64,000 bases of DNA from an uncultured Bacteroidales bacterium (GCA_900320185.1 ONRD01000010.1:1-64000); one strand, 5' to 3'; positions 40,100 to 49,090 are shown, counted from the stretch's first letter. The notes: generated by a model not told the origin, from the letters alone. Numbers and translations are program-made.

Positions 40100-41671
40100 A
40101 TGGAGTCTGAAAAATCCGAAAAAGACTTGATTGTCGATGTGAAGTCGACAGAGGTTCAGATCGCCCTGATGGAGAATCACCGGCTGGTCGAACTGAACAA
40201 GGAGTCCAGCAAAGGGCACGGTTTTTCGGTAGGCGATGTCTATCTGGGAAAGGTCAAGAAGATCCTTCCCGCGCTCAATGCTGCCTTTGTCGATATCGGG
40301 GACAAGAAAGAGGCTTTCGTACATTATCTGGACCTGGGATTGTATTTCAATTCGTTCGACGAGTTCGTCCGTAAGAGCAACCCCAACGCCGACTTGGGAG
40401 CTTTGTTCTCCAAGATCAAGGTCGGGCCTGTCCTGGAAAAGGAAGGCCGGATCGAGAATGTGCTCAAGCCGGGCCAGATGCTGATCGTCCAGATCGTCAA
40501 GGAGCCGATTTCGACAAAGGGATCCCGACTGACTGCGGAAATTTCATTGGCAGGACGGAACATTGTACTGATGCCCTTCGCGGAGAAGGTAAGTGTTTCA
40601 CAGAAAATTTCCTCGAAGGAGGAAAAGAAGAGGCTTGAGACCCTTGTCAAGAGCATCCTCCCCAAGAATTACGGGGCCATCATCCGCACTGCTGCGGAGG
40701 GCAAGAACGCCGCCGTTCTGGTGGCGGAACTCAAATCCCTGATCCAGAAATGGGAGGCGTCATGGCAGAAGGTCGCCAAGTCGAAAGGAATCCAGCTGCT
40801 CTTCACCGAGTACAGCAAGACCACCACAATCCTCAGGGATCTCCTGAACGACTCTTTCTCGAACGTCCATGTAAACGACGAGACTGTCTGCGAGGAGACG
40901 AAGAAGTATATTTCCCTGATCTCTCCGGGTCAGGAAAAGATCGTGAAGCTGTACGAAGGAAAGGAAGACATTTTCGACCATTTCGAGGTCACCCGGCAGA
41001 TCAAGAGCTCCTTCGGCAAGGTGGTGCCGATGAAGCAGGGAGCTTATCTGGTCATCGAATCCACCGAGGCGATGAATGTGATCGATGTCAACAGCGGCAT
41101 CCGCTCGAAGACGGACGACCAGGAGGAGAACACCTTCGGCGTCAACAAGATCGCAGCTGAAGAGATTGCCCGCCAGCTCAGGCTGAGGGACATGGGAGGC
41201 ATAGTCATAGTGGATTTCATCGACATGGAATCCGGCGAGCACCGCAATGAGCTCCACAAGTACATGCAGGAACTCATGGCGGACGACCGCGCGAAACACA
41301 ATGTCCTCCCGCTCACCAAGTTCGGCCTCATGCAGATTACCCGCCAGAGGATACGTCCGGCGACCGAGATAAACACCGAGGAGGTGTGCCCGGTCTGCCA
41401 CGGGACAGGCAAGATCTCCTCCAGTGTGGTGATCGACGAGCAGATCGAGCGGAACATAGCCTACCAGGTCGAGCATGGCAAGACCATTATGACCCTGAAG
41501 GTCAGCCCTATCCTGGGAGCTTACCTCAAGCGTGGCCAGTCTGTCCTTTCAGACAAGTCCTTCCTCGGGAAATGGAGGAAGAAGTACAAATGCAAGCTGG
41601 AACTGGTGGAAGTCACCGATTTCAGCGTCCTGCAGAATGAATTGTTCGATGAGAAGGGGGACAGGCTGTGA
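40100..41671 (+). CDS. rng: Ribonuclease G/E
   Basis: Endoribonuclease for rRNA processing and mRNA decay, 523 residues (RNase G size, lacking the RNase E scaffold tail). It has an S1-like domain at ~38-125 (VYLGKVKKILPALNAAFVDIG), a 5'-sensor region, DNase I-like catalytic domain with metal residues in NVIDVNSG and VIVDFIDMESGEHR, and the zinc-link cysteines CPVC (~430-433). The small C-terminal domain follows. No promoter is evident in the 23 bases after the upstream terminator, so expression may depend on read-through. Its own terminator overlaps its last codons. Confidence 0.94.
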   Translation: MESEKSEKDLIVDVKSTEVQIALMENHRLVELNKESSKGHGFSVGDVYLGKVKKILPALNAAFVDIGDKKEAFVHYLDLGLYFNSFDEFVRKSNPNADLGALFSKIKVGPVLEKEGRIENVLKPGQMLIVQIVKEPISTKGSRLTAEISLAGRNIVLMPFAEKVSVSQKISSKEEKKRLETLVKSILPKNYGAIIRTAAEGKNAAVLVAELKSLIQKWEASWQKVAKSKGIQLLFTEYSKTTTILRDLLNDSFSNVHVNDETVCEETKKYISLISPGQEKIVKLYEGKEDIFDHFEVTRQIKSSFGKVVPMKQGAYLVIESTEAMNVIDVNSGIRSKTDDQEENTFGVNKIAAEEIARQLRLRDMGGIVIVDFIDMESGEHRNELHKYMQELMADDRAKHNVLPLTKFGLMQITRQRIRPATEINTEEVCPVCHGTGKISSSVVIDEQIERNIAYQVEHGKTIMTLKVSPILGAYLKRGQSVLSDKSFLGKWRKKYKCKLELVEVTDFSVLQNELFDEKGDRL

Positions 41672-41687
41672 GCCGTCCCCCTTTTTT
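41656..41687 (+). terminator. Terminator overlapping the end of rng
   Basis: GGGGGAC (41656-41662) pairs with GTCCCCC (41675-41681), followed by TTTTTT. The rng stop codon at 41669-41671 lies in the loop, so the 5' arm is coding. Confidence 0.85.
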
Positions 41688-41734
41688 CATGCCCGCCCCG
41701 CCCCGGCCGGGTTTCGGGTTTGGAAAATAAAGCA

Positions 41735-41742
41735 TATATTTG
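41735..41742 (+). promoter_or_regulatory. -7 promoter element for pnuC
   Basis: TATATTTG matches TAnnTTTG and ends 6 bases before the pnuC ATG, so the leader must be very short. No THI-box or other riboswitch precedes it. Confidence 0.6.
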
Positions 41743-41748
41743 TAAATC

Positions 41749-42345
41749 ATGACCATCATAAAGATAATAGAAATAATCGCCCTGGTGGCCGGGGTTCCCT
41801 ACATGGTCCTGGAGGTCCTCCAGAAGAACGGCATGTGGTATTTCGGAATATTCACCAGCACTGCCTGTGCGATACAGTTCGGCCTGGAGCACAACTGGGC
41901 GAACATGGGACTCAACATCTACTACGTCGCCATGGCTTTCTGGGGCCTCTACAAATGGGGGCAGGATTCCAGGAAGATGAAGAAAGAAGCGACCGCAGGG
42001 GGCAAGGTTATCCACCTCAGGCACCTGGGACTCCGGAAGGGGCTCCTGAGCCTTCTTCTCTTCGCGGTCGGAGGTACCGCCCTGTTCCTTGTCCTCAAGG
42101 CCACCGGAGCCCAGAATCCATTCTTCGATGCCTTCTCCACGGCCTTGTGCGTGGTGGCGATGATCTGGCTCGCCGAATCCGTCCCCTACCACTGGGTGCT
42201 GTGGATAATCGGGGACATATTCCTTGTCATCATGTGCTATATGGAGCAGAAGTACCTGATGACCGCACTCTACGCAACTTATGTCGCAGCTTCCTCATAT
42301 GGCCTTTTCCATTGGTTCAGGAGCGGACAGTACATAGATGACTGA
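41749..42345 (+). CDS. pnuC: PnuC-family vitamin transporter
   Basis: A 198-residue membrane protein with about seven hydrophobic segments, of the PnuC family that imports nicotinamide riboside or, in PnuT variants, thiamine. The family features are aromatic-rich: NGMWYFGIFTSTACAIQF (~27-44) and NIYYVAMAFWGLYKWG (~56-71, parallel to the YxxxxxxGWYxW motif), then VLWIIGDIFLVIMCYMEQ. In Bacteroides, thiamine-type members sit beside thiamine pyrophosphokinase with a THI-box; neither is present, so nicotinamide riboside is the likelier substrate. The SGNH hydrolase gene follows after six bases. Confidence 0.82.
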   Translation: MTIIKIIEIIALVAGVPYMVLEVLQKNGMWYFGIFTSTACAIQFGLEHNWANMGLNIYYVAMAFWGLYKWGQDSRKMKKEATAGGKVIHLRHLGLRKGLLSLLLFAVGGTALFLVLKATGAQNPFFDAFSTALCVVAMIWLAESVPYHWVLWIIGDIFLVIMCYMEQKYLMTALYATYVAASSYGLFHWFRSGQYIDD

Positions 42346-42351
42346 CAACCC

Positions 42352-43461
42352 ATGAAACATCAAGCATTCTACGCGCTGGCGGTGGCGGTCCTTTTCCCGT
42401 TCGCCGCGCTTGCGGACGGCGGTCCGGTTTTCACCGATGCCTCCGCCTTCCCTGTCTTCGGCAAATGCATCGAAGAGACTTCTGCCCGCTACGAGCGGCT
42501 TCCGTCAAGCCTGAAGGGAGTCACCCGCGATCCGGTCTGGGACCTTGGACGGAATTCTTCCGGCCTGTACATCCGGTTCAGGACGAACTCCACTGCGATC
42601 CATGTGCGCTGGAAGTCCACCGATCCGCTCCATCACATGCCGCACATGACGGACGCCGGGGACAACGGACTGGACCTTTACCTTCTCACCGGCGAGGGCT
42701 GGCGTTTCGCCGGTAGCGCGTTCCAGTGGGCCAGGCCAGGGGAGGACGGAGTCCGCGAGAAAAGGCTGATCGCCAACATGGAGCCCGAGATGCGCGAGTG
42801 CATGCTCTATCTCTCGCTCTACGACGGCATCGACCGTCTTGAGATAGGGGTGGATGAAGGAGCTGTCCTCGAGGGACCTGCCGTGGACAGTCCCAGGGCC
42901 GGCAGGCCGGTGGTGATGTACGGCTCGTCGATTATGCAGGGCTGCAGCGCATCGCGTCCGGGGATGGCGTTCACGGCGATCATAGGCCGCCGCCTGGACT
43001 GCGAGGTGGTGAACCTCGGCTTCAGCGGCAACGGCCAGCTCGACCTTGAGATCGCCCGCTACATGGCTTCGGTGAAGGACCCGGCGGTCTTCGTCCTGGA
43101 CCATGTCCCCAATTCCACTCCTGCCCAGATCGAGGAGAGGGGGGAGAAGTTCTTCAACATCCTTCGGGAGGCTCATCCGGGAGTCCCGGTGATTTTCGTC
43201 GAGGACCCTACCTTCCCCCATACCAGGTGGGACCTTAAGGTCCGCTCTGAAGTGGAAGGCAAGAACGCTGCCCAGAGGGCGCTTTTCGAGAAATTGAAGA
43301 AGGCTGGCGTCAAAGACATCTACTACGTGCCTACAGACAGGCTGATCGGTACCGATGGCGAGGCCACGGTGGACGGAACCCATTTCACCGACATCGGGAT
43401 GATCCGCTATTCAGACGTCCTGACCCCGGTGATAAAGAAGGCCGTCAGGAAGTCCAGGTAG
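42352..43461 (+). CDS. Secreted SGNH/GDSL hydrolase, two-domain
   Basis: A 369-residue exported protein (signal peptide to ~LADG). An N-terminal beta-sandwich (~25-180) is followed by an SGNH esterase domain: block I YGSSIMQGC with candidate Ser193, block II LGFSGNGQ (Gly/Asn oxyanion residues, ~222-229), block III around HVPNSTP, and block V DGTHFTDIG with the Asp-x-x-His dyad (~339-342). The arrangement resembles Bacteroidota carbohydrate esterases that deacetylate plant polysaccharides, but the substrate is inferred. It is followed 79 bases later by a GH3 enzyme, consistent with shared glycan degradation. Confidence 0.8.
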   Translation: MKHQAFYALAVAVLFPFAALADGGPVFTDASAFPVFGKCIEETSARYERLPSSLKGVTRDPVWDLGRNSSGLYIRFRTNSTAIHVRWKSTDPLHHMPHMTDAGDNGLDLYLLTGEGWRFAGSAFQWARPGEDGVREKRLIANMEPEMRECMLYLSLYDGIDRLEIGVDEGAVLEGPAVDSPRAGRPVVMYGSSIMQGCSASRPGMAFTAIIGRRLDCEVVNLGFSGNGQLDLEIARYMASVKDPAVFVLDHVPNSTPAQIEERGEKFFNILREAHPGVPVIFVEDPTFPHTRWDLKVRSEVEGKNAAQRALFEKLKKAGVKDIYYVPTDRLIGTDGEATVDGTHFTDIGMIRYSDVLTPVIKKAVRKSR

Positions 43462-43540
43462 GGCATGCCTGCTATTCCTCCGGGGCTCTGCATGGCCGCC
43501 GGGGACAGATTCCATAGAGAACCACAGATAAACAGAACAG

Positions 43541-45682
43541 ATGATGAAAGCTCGCTGCAGATTGTACATGGCGCTCCTGGCGTTCTTCCCGGTTGCGCTC
43601 GGAGCGCAGCCCCTCCCTTACCAGGACAGGACCCTTCCCGCCGAGGAAAGGGCTGCGGACCTTGTCGGAAGGCTGACCCTTGAAGAGAAGGCCGCCTTGA
43701 TGCGATACGATTCCCCGGCTGTCGAAAGACTGGGGATCCCGGCCTACAACTGGTGGAACGAGGCTCTTCACGGGGTGGCCAGGAACGGTGCCGCGACGGT
43801 TTATCCCATGCCGATAGGGATGGCTGCGTCCTTCGACGTCCGTCTCCTGGAGGAAGTCTTCACGTCGGTGAGCGACGAAGCCAGGGTAAAGTACCGCCTT
43901 GCACGTACGGTCGAAAATCCGGAGAACTATTGGTACAAGGGGCTCACTTTCTGGACCCCGAACATCAATATCTTCCGTGATCCCAGGTGGGGCCGCGGGA
44001 TGGAGACCTACGGTGAGGACCCTTATCTGACCGGCCAGCTGGGCATGGCCGTGGTGAGAGGCCTCCAGGGAGACAGGAGCGACGGCTCCATGAAGGCCCA
44101 GGCGTGTGCGAAGCACTTCGCGGTCCATTCCGGCCCCGAACCGGCACGCCACTCTTTCGATGCCGTAGTCTCTGAAAGGGACTTGCGCGAGACCTACCTG
44201 CCTGCTTTCAAGGACCTTGTCACAAAGGCCGGGGTGGATGAGGTCATGTTTGCCTACAACCGTTTCGAGGGAGTGCCCTGCGGTGCCAGCGAGCGCCTGC
44301 TCCGGGACATCCTGAGGAATGAATACGGGTTCAAGGGAATCATAGTCAGCGACTGCTGGGCCGTCTCCGATTTCGTCTCGGGACACAAGTGGTCGAAGGA
44401 CGGCACGTCCGCAGTCGCAGCCGCGATCAACGCCGGCATGGACCTGGAATGCGGGCAGCTGACTCCGCTCGCCCCAAAGGCGGTGGAACTCGGCCTCCTG
44501 GATGAAAGCACCATCGACGAGAGGGTGACGAGGCTCCTGACGGTAAGGTTCCGGCTCGGCGAGATCGACTTCGATTCTCCCTGGGATGCCGTACCGGAGT
44601 CGGACCTGTGTTCCGAGGCCCACGCCGCCCAGGCTCTCCGGATGGCCCGGGAGGGGGTGGTGCTGCTCAAGAACGACGGCATACTGCCATTGAAGAAGGG
44701 TGTCAAGGTCGCCCTCGTCGGGCCCAACGCCGCGGACTCCGTCATGATGTGGGGGAACTACAACGGGTTCCCGTCAAGGACGGTGACCCTGCTGGACGCG
44801 CTCAGGCAGCACTGTGACGTGAAGTTCGTGGAAGGATGCCCATATGTGGACGGTCTTGACCCGGGGGCGAAGACAGTCTCGTCGCTAGTAAAGGAAATAG
44901 GAGATTCGAAGATAGTCATCTTCGCCGGGGGAATATCCCCGAGGCTGGAAGGGGAGGAACTGAAGATGGACCTGGAAGGGTTCTACGGAGGAGACAGGAC
45001 TTCGATAGAGCTTCCCGCGGTCCAGAGGAACCTGGTGCGTTCCCTCGTCCGGAAAGGCAAGAAAGTGATATTCGTCAATTTTTCCGGCAGCGCGGTCGCG
45101 TTGAGCCCGGAGGCGGAAGTGTGTGATGCCATCCTCCAGGCCTGGTATCCGGGACAGGAGGGCGGGACTGCCCTTGCTGAAGTGCTGTTCGGTGACTGCA
45201 ATCCTTCAGGCAAGCTTCCGGTGACTTTCTATGCCGGCGATTCCCAGCTTCCGCCATTTGAAGACTATTCGATGGAGGGGAGGACGTACCGTTATTTCAA
45301 AGGGAAACCCCTCTTCCCCTTCGGCCATGGACTGAGCTACACGGTTTTTGAATATTCGTCACCCGTGGTTTCGCCGGACGGGAAATCCCTTGCTGTGGAA
45401 GTCGCCAACACCGGTTCCATGGACGGCGACGAGGTAGTCCAGCTTTATCTCTCCAGGGAGGACGACCCCGAAGGTCCGGTCAAGGCGCTTCGCGGGTTCA
45501 GGAGGGTTTCAGTCCCTGCCGGCTCTACGGCCAGGGTGGAATTCCCTCTCGACGCCTCGCTCTTCACATGGTGGAATCCCTCGACAAGCAAAATGGAGTA
45601 CATGACCGGTGGCTATGTACTCCATGTCGGCGGTTCTTCCGCAGATGCTTCCCTGCGGTCCCTCAGGATCAGGGTCAGGTGA
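43541..45682 (+). CDS. Secreted glycoside hydrolase family 3 enzyme
   Basis: A 713-residue exported beta-glycosidase, probably beta-xylosidase or beta-glucosidase. Signal peptide to ~GAQ. The GH3 N-terminal barrel spans ~35-340, with KHFAVHSGPE (~191-200) and the catalytic Asp271 in GIIVSDCWA. The C-terminal alpha/beta sandwich (~375-590, VVLLKNDGILPL, WYPGQEGG, FGHGLSYT) and a fibronectin III-like domain (~610-710) follow. NWWNEALHGVAR is typical of the xylosidase-type subgroup. No PA14 insert is present. ATG 43544 is an equal alternative start. It converges with rhaM three bases away. Confidence 0.88.
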   Translation: MMKARCRLYMALLAFFPVALGAQPLPYQDRTLPAEERAADLVGRLTLEEKAALMRYDSPAVERLGIPAYNWWNEALHGVARNGAATVYPMPIGMAASFDVRLLEEVFTSVSDEARVKYRLARTVENPENYWYKGLTFWTPNINIFRDPRWGRGMETYGEDPYLTGQLGMAVVRGLQGDRSDGSMKAQACAKHFAVHSGPEPARHSFDAVVSERDLRETYLPAFKDLVTKAGVDEVMFAYNRFEGVPCGASERLLRDILRNEYGFKGIIVSDCWAVSDFVSGHKWSKDGTSAVAAAINAGMDLECGQLTPLAPKAVELGLLDESTIDERVTRLLTVRFRLGEIDFDSPWDAVPESDLCSEAHAAQALRMAREGVVLLKNDGILPLKKGVKVALVGPNAADSVMMWGNYNGFPSRTVTLLDALRQHCDVKFVEGCPYVDGLDPGAKTVSSLVKEIGDSKIVIFAGGISPRLEGEELKMDLEGFYGGDRTSIELPAVQRNLVRSLVRKGKKVIFVNFSGSAVALSPEAEVCDAILQAWYPGQEGGTALAEVLFGDCNPSGKLPVTFYAGDSQLPPFEDYSMEGRTYRYFKGKPLFPFGHGLSYTVFEYSSPVVSPDGKSLAVEVANTGSMDGDEVVQLYLSREDDPEGPVKALRGFRRVSVPAGSTARVEFPLDASLFTWWNPSTSKMEYMTGGYVLHVGGSSADASLRSLRIRVR

Positions 45683-45685
45683 TGG

Positions 45686-46015
45686 CTATTCCAGGAAGAA
45701 AAGCTGCTCCAGCGGGATCGAGACGGGCGAGTTGTCGGGGTTGACTTCCATGACGTCGCACATGTAGTCCCACCACTTGCGGACGATCTCCTCGTTCCCG
45801 AGGTCCTGGGAACCGCTGTCCCCGGTGACTTCCTGGTAGGCGAACAGGATGTTCGTCTCTTCGTCGAGGAAGATTGAATAGTTGCCTACTCCGCTGTCTT
45901 TCAGCATCTTCTTCATCTCGGGCCAGAGGGCTGCATGCCTCTTCCTGTACTCTTCCTTGAATCCTGGATTGAGCTTCATCTTGAAGGCCAATCTCTTAAC
46001 TTCTTTTTCTGCCAT
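45686..46015 (-). CDS. rhaM: L-rhamnose mutarotase
   Basis: Interconverts alpha and beta anomers of L-rhamnose. It has 109 residues from ATG 46015, the family's length. The dimeric alpha/beta-barrel signature is present: RLAFKMKLNPGFKEEYRKRH (catalytic His near residue 28, AALWPEM after it), YSIFLDEETNILFAYQE and KWWDYMCDVM with the paired tryptophans. An upstream ATG at 46054 overlaps the promoter and was rejected. No other rhamnose genes are in view, so it acts as an isolated accessory. Confidence 0.92.
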   Translation of the reverse strand: MAEKEVKRLAFKMKLNPGFKEEYRKRHAALWPEMKKMLKDSGVGNYSIFLDEETNILFAYQEVTGDSGSQDLGNEEIVRKWWDYMCDVMEVNPDNSPVSIPLEQLFFLE

Positions 46016-46051
46016 GTTGTCAGGTTTTGTGCCATTAATTCGTTGGTGAAA

Positions 46052-46059
46052 CAAATTTA
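46052..46059 (-). promoter_or_regulatory. -7 promoter element for rhaM
   Basis: It reads TAAATTTG on the minus strand, 36 bases before the rhaM ATG. It is divergent from the kinase promoter 20 bases away. Confidence 0.6.
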
Positions 46060-46079
46060 GCGATTATATTCAAAAGTAG

Positions 46080-46087
46080 TATCTTTG
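46080..46087 (+). promoter_or_regulatory. -7 promoter element for the MurK-like kinase operon
   Basis: TATCTTTG matches TAnnTTTG, 22 bases before the ATG at 46110. Confidence 0.6.
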
Positions 46088-46109
46088 TGCAACTTAAAAA
46101 AGAAGAGAA

Positions 46110-46994
46110 ATGATCGTAATAGTGGAGAGCGGGGCTACCAAGTGCGACTGGTGTGCTGTGTCCCCGGGTGGTGATGCCCTGAACGTAAGGACCGAAGGGA
46201 TGAACCTCGCCACGATGACAGTCCCTGCAGTGGAAGAAGTGGTCCATGAGGCCGTCACCTCTTTCGAAAGGCTTTCCCGGCGGGAGGGGTTCCGCGGGGA
46301 AGTGACGGAGGTCCATTTCTACGCAGCCGGCCTGATCGTTCCGGAAGACGGGGCCGTCACCCCGCTTGCGGCTGGCCTGGACGGTGTCCTCAGGGGAATA
46401 TTCCCCGGCGCCTCCATTGAATATGCCTCCGACCTGCTGGCGGCGGCACGTTCCGTCTGCGGACATCGCAGCGGGATCGCCGCGATACTCGGGACCGGTT
46501 CGAACAGCTGTCTCTTCGACGGGGAGAAGATAGTCAGGAACGTCCGTTCCGCCGGCTTCATCCTCGGCGACGAAGGAGGAGGAGCCACTTTGGGGAAGAT
46601 GTTCATGGCCGATTTCCTCAAGGGACTCGTCCCCGAGCCCATCGCCTCCGAGTTTGCATCCTCTTTCGAGGTGGACTACATGACCGTGGTGAGGAAGGTA
46701 TACAGGGAGGAGGCTCCCTCGAAATACCTCGGAAGCTTCGCCCCGTGGATCCTCGCCCGTTATGAACCCGGGTCTTACATAGCCGGTCTCGTCGAGCTCA
46801 ATTTCAGGAATTTTATCGAAAGGGCGCTTCTCCAGTACGACATCGCGTCGTACAGTGTCGGTGTCGTAGGCGGATTCGGCCATGCCCATCAGGAGATACT
46901 CAGGAAGGTCGCCGAGCCCTATGGGATTCGTTTTTCTTCAATAATCGCCGCCCCGATCGAGGGACTCGTGGCGTACCATCTTGGAAACAACTGA
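46110..46994 (+). CDS. Amino-sugar kinase, BadF/BcrA ATPase family (MurK-like)
   Basis: A 294-residue ASKHA-fold kinase. The phosphate-1 loop is ESGATKCDWC (~6-15), the phosphate-2 region ILGTGSNSCLFDG (~128-140), then GFILGDEGGGATLGK (~149-163), the GlcNAc-kinase signature, and the adenosine loop VVGGFGHAHQE. It lies directly upstream of murQ (13-base gap), which uses MurNAc 6-phosphate, so phosphorylation of N-acetylmuramic acid (MurK activity, known in this family to accept MurNAc and GlcNAc) is the likely role. Plain GlcNAc kinase remains possible. Confidence 0.83.
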   Translation: MIVIVESGATKCDWCAVSPGGDALNVRTEGMNLATMTVPAVEEVVHEAVTSFERLSRREGFRGEVTEVHFYAAGLIVPEDGAVTPLAAGLDGVLRGIFPGASIEYASDLLAAARSVCGHRSGIAAILGTGSNSCLFDGEKIVRNVRSAGFILGDEGGGATLGKMFMADFLKGLVPEPIASEFASSFEVDYMTVVRKVYREEAPSKYLGSFAPWILARYEPGSYIAGLVELNFRNFIERALLQYDIASYSVGVVGGFGHAHQEILRKVAEPYGIRFSSIIAAPIEGLVAYHLGNN

Positions 46995-47007
46995 CAACCA
47001 CGTATAT

Positions 47008-47832
47008 ATGGATAACAGGACCACAGAGCAGTCGTCAAGGTACGACAACCTGGACAAGATGTCCACCTCGGAGATACTCCTCGCGATGAACGCCGAGGAC
47101 AGGACTGTCCCGGTTGCGGTCTCCGGTGCGATTCCGCAGATACAGAAACTGGTGGACGGGATAGTGAGCCGAATCCCCCTCGGCGGCAGGGTGTTCTACC
47201 TTGGTGCCGGGACTTCCGGAAGGCTCGGCATAGTGGATGCTTCCGAGATTCCTCCCACCTATGGGGTGCATGATGTCTTCATCGGCATGATGGCCGGTGG
47301 GGACAAGGCGATCCGGGACGCAGTCGAGGGAGCCGAGGATTCCCTGACCGGAGGCTGGGAAGACCTTCAGAGGTTCGCTCCTACGGTCAATGACACCGTG
47401 GTGGGTATCGCCGCTTCCGGGACCACCCCTTATGTGATCGGGGCCCTGGAGGAGGCCCGGAGCCATGGGCTCCTTACAGGGTGCATCACGTGCAACCAGG
47501 GTTCCCCGGTCGCCAAGGCATGCGAGATCCCCATCGAGGTGGTGGTCGGGCCGGAATTCGTCACCGGGAGTACGCGCATGAAGGCCGGGACGGCCCAGAA
47601 ACTTGTCCTGAACATGATTTCCACGGCTTCGATGATCAGGCTCGGGCATGTCAAGGGCAGCAAGATGGTCGACATGCAGCTGACCAACCATAAGCTCGTC
47701 GACCGGGGAACGAGGATGATAATGGAAGAGACCGGCATAGAGGACTATGGCTACGCGAGGTCGCTTCTCCTTACCTACGGCCAGGTCAGGGCCGCTGTCA
47801 CTGCGTACCAGGCAAAGACCCACAAGGCATGA
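47008..47832 (+). CDS. murQ: N-acetylmuramic acid 6-phosphate etherase
   Basis: Cleaves the lactyl ether of MurNAc 6-phosphate to GlcNAc 6-phosphate in cell-wall recycling. It has 274 residues from ATG 47008. The SIS-domain motifs are GAGTSGRLGIVDASEIPPT (~67-85), the catalytic acid region EGAEDS, GIAASGTTPYVIGAL, and GSTRMKAGTAQKL (~187-199). It is a little shorter than the E. coli enzyme at the C-terminus, as usual in Bacteroidota. A TTG at 46981 would overlap the kinase and was rejected. The stop overlaps recR's ATG (ATGA). Confidence 0.94.
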   Translation: MDNRTTEQSSRYDNLDKMSTSEILLAMNAEDRTVPVAVSGAIPQIQKLVDGIVSRIPLGGRVFYLGAGTSGRLGIVDASEIPPTYGVHDVFIGMMAGGDKAIRDAVEGAEDSLTGGWEDLQRFAPTVNDTVVGIAASGTTPYVIGALEEARSHGLLTGCITCNQGSPVAKACEIPIEVVVGPEFVTGSTRMKAGTAQKLVLNMISTASMIRLGHVKGSKMVDMQLTNHKLVDRGTRMIMEETGIEDYGYARSLLLTYGQVRAAVTAYQAKTHKA

Positions 47833-48470
47833 CGGTACCGGAGAAATACCCTTCCCGGCTTCTTGAGGATGCCGTGGGTTCCATCGGCTCGCTTCCGGGA
47901 ATAGGCAAGCGCAGCGCCCTGCGTCTTGCCCTGCACCTTCTGAGGCAGCCCCAGGAGAATGTCCGTCATCTTGCCGCGTCCCTTGTAAGGCTCAGGGAGG
48001 AGGCCAGGTATTGCAGGGAATGCCTCATGATTTCGGACGAAGAACTCTGCCCCATATGTTCGGACCGGTCCCGTGACCACAGGACCATCTGTGTCGTCGA
48101 GAATGTCAGGGACGTGATGAGCATCGAGAACACGGGCCAGTACCATGGGGTGTACCATGTGCTCGGCGGCATCATATCCCCTATAGACGGGGTGGGACCG
48201 TCGGACATCGCCATCGAACCCCTGGTCTCGAGGGTCGGCCGTCTGGTCTCCGGTGAAGGCGGCGCTCCCGCCGATGCCGAGGTCATACTTGCCCTGAGCG
48301 GCGACGTGGAAGGGGAGACCACCGCATTCTACATCTACAGGAAGATCGCCTCCTTCAACGTGAAGGTCTCCGCCCTTGCGAGGGGGCTTGGTTTCGGCGA
48401 CGACCTTGAATATGCCGACGAACTGACCCTGGGCCGTTCGATCGTGAACAGGCAGGCTTTCAAGCCGTGA
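47829..48470 (+). CDS. recR: Recombination mediator RecR
   Basis: With RecO, loads RecA at gaps. It has 213 residues: helix-hairpin-helix GSIGSLPGIGKRSALRLALH (~17-36), a Cys4 zinc finger (CRECLMISDEELCPIC, ~62-77), and a Toprim domain with VVENVRDVMSIE and LALSGDVEGETTAFYI. A C-terminal Walker-B-like segment with ARGL follows. It is about 10-15 residues longer than in E. coli. Coupled to murQ, although the functions are unrelated, and followed 19 bases later by mntP. Confidence 0.95.
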   Translation: MTVPEKYPSRLLEDAVGSIGSLPGIGKRSALRLALHLLRQPQENVRHLAASLVRLREEARYCRECLMISDEELCPICSDRSRDHRTICVVENVRDVMSIENTGQYHGVYHVLGGIISPIDGVGPSDIAIEPLVSRVGRLVSGEGGAPADAEVILALSGDVEGETTAFYIYRKIASFNVKVSALARGLGFGDDLEYADELTLGRSIVNRQAFKP

Positions 48471-48489
48471 CCACCGTCGACATGATGCC

Positions 48490-49047
48490 ATGTGGATCGT
48501 CCGTGCCATAATCCTGGCTTTTTCGCTCTGCGCCGACTGCTTTGCCGTCACGGCGTGTTCGGCCGTCACCATGAAGGCGCTGAAGCCCGGGAGGATCCTT
48601 TTCCTTGCCTTCGTTTTCGGGTGCGTACAGACACTCCTGATGCTTCTCGGATGGCTGTTCGGGGACATGTTCGTCGGTCACATCCATGGCGTCGCACGCG
48701 TCCTTGGTTTCCTGCTCCTGGCCTATGTCGGAGGTTCCATGATCCTGCAGGCGGTCAAGGGTGACGGGGAGTCCGTGGACCTTGAAGGATTCAGGAACGT
48801 GTCCATCGCGGCGCTGGCGACTTCCATCGACGCTTTCACCGTAGGGGCCGGCCTTTCGCTCGGCAGCGAGCCTTTCAAACAGGTAGCTGCCGACCTTTCA
48901 GCCCTCTTCGTGGTGACCATGCTGTCTGTCGCCGTGGGATTGTGCGGAGGTTCCAGGATCGGTCGCAGATTCGGCGGACCTTCAGAAATCGCAGGTGGCA
49001 TCGTGCTGATTCTCATAGGACTGAACATGCTGTTGGGTATTGTGTAG
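48490..49047 (+). CDS. mntP: Manganese efflux pump MntP
   Basis: A 185-residue inner-membrane exporter with six helices. The two family repeats each carry a key Asp: LCADCFAVTACSA in helix 1 (~13-25) and LATSIDAFTVGAGLSL (~109-124), the DA(F/x)(A/T)V motifs needed for Mn2+ transport. GGxxLIxxGLNML ends the protein. There is no yybP-ykoY manganese riboswitch upstream: the 19-base gap after recR is too short. It is therefore probably read from the recR transcript. Confidence 0.92.
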   Translation: MWIVRAIILAFSLCADCFAVTACSAVTMKALKPGRILFLAFVFGCVQTLLMLLGWLFGDMFVGHIHGVARVLGFLLLAYVGGSMILQAVKGDGESVDLEGFRNVSIAALATSIDAFTVGAGLSLGSEPFKQVAADLSALFVVTMLSVAVGLCGGSRIGRRFGGPSEIAGGIVLILIGLNMLLGIV

Positions 49048-49090
49048 TCTATTTTTCTTTCAATTCGTCACACTTTTACGAAATTATTCC

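Noticed and set aside
41690-41748. THI-box (TPP riboswitch) upstream of pnuC
   Set aside because: The gap between the rng terminator and the promoter is too short and lacks the conserved CTGAGA and ACCTGA elements.
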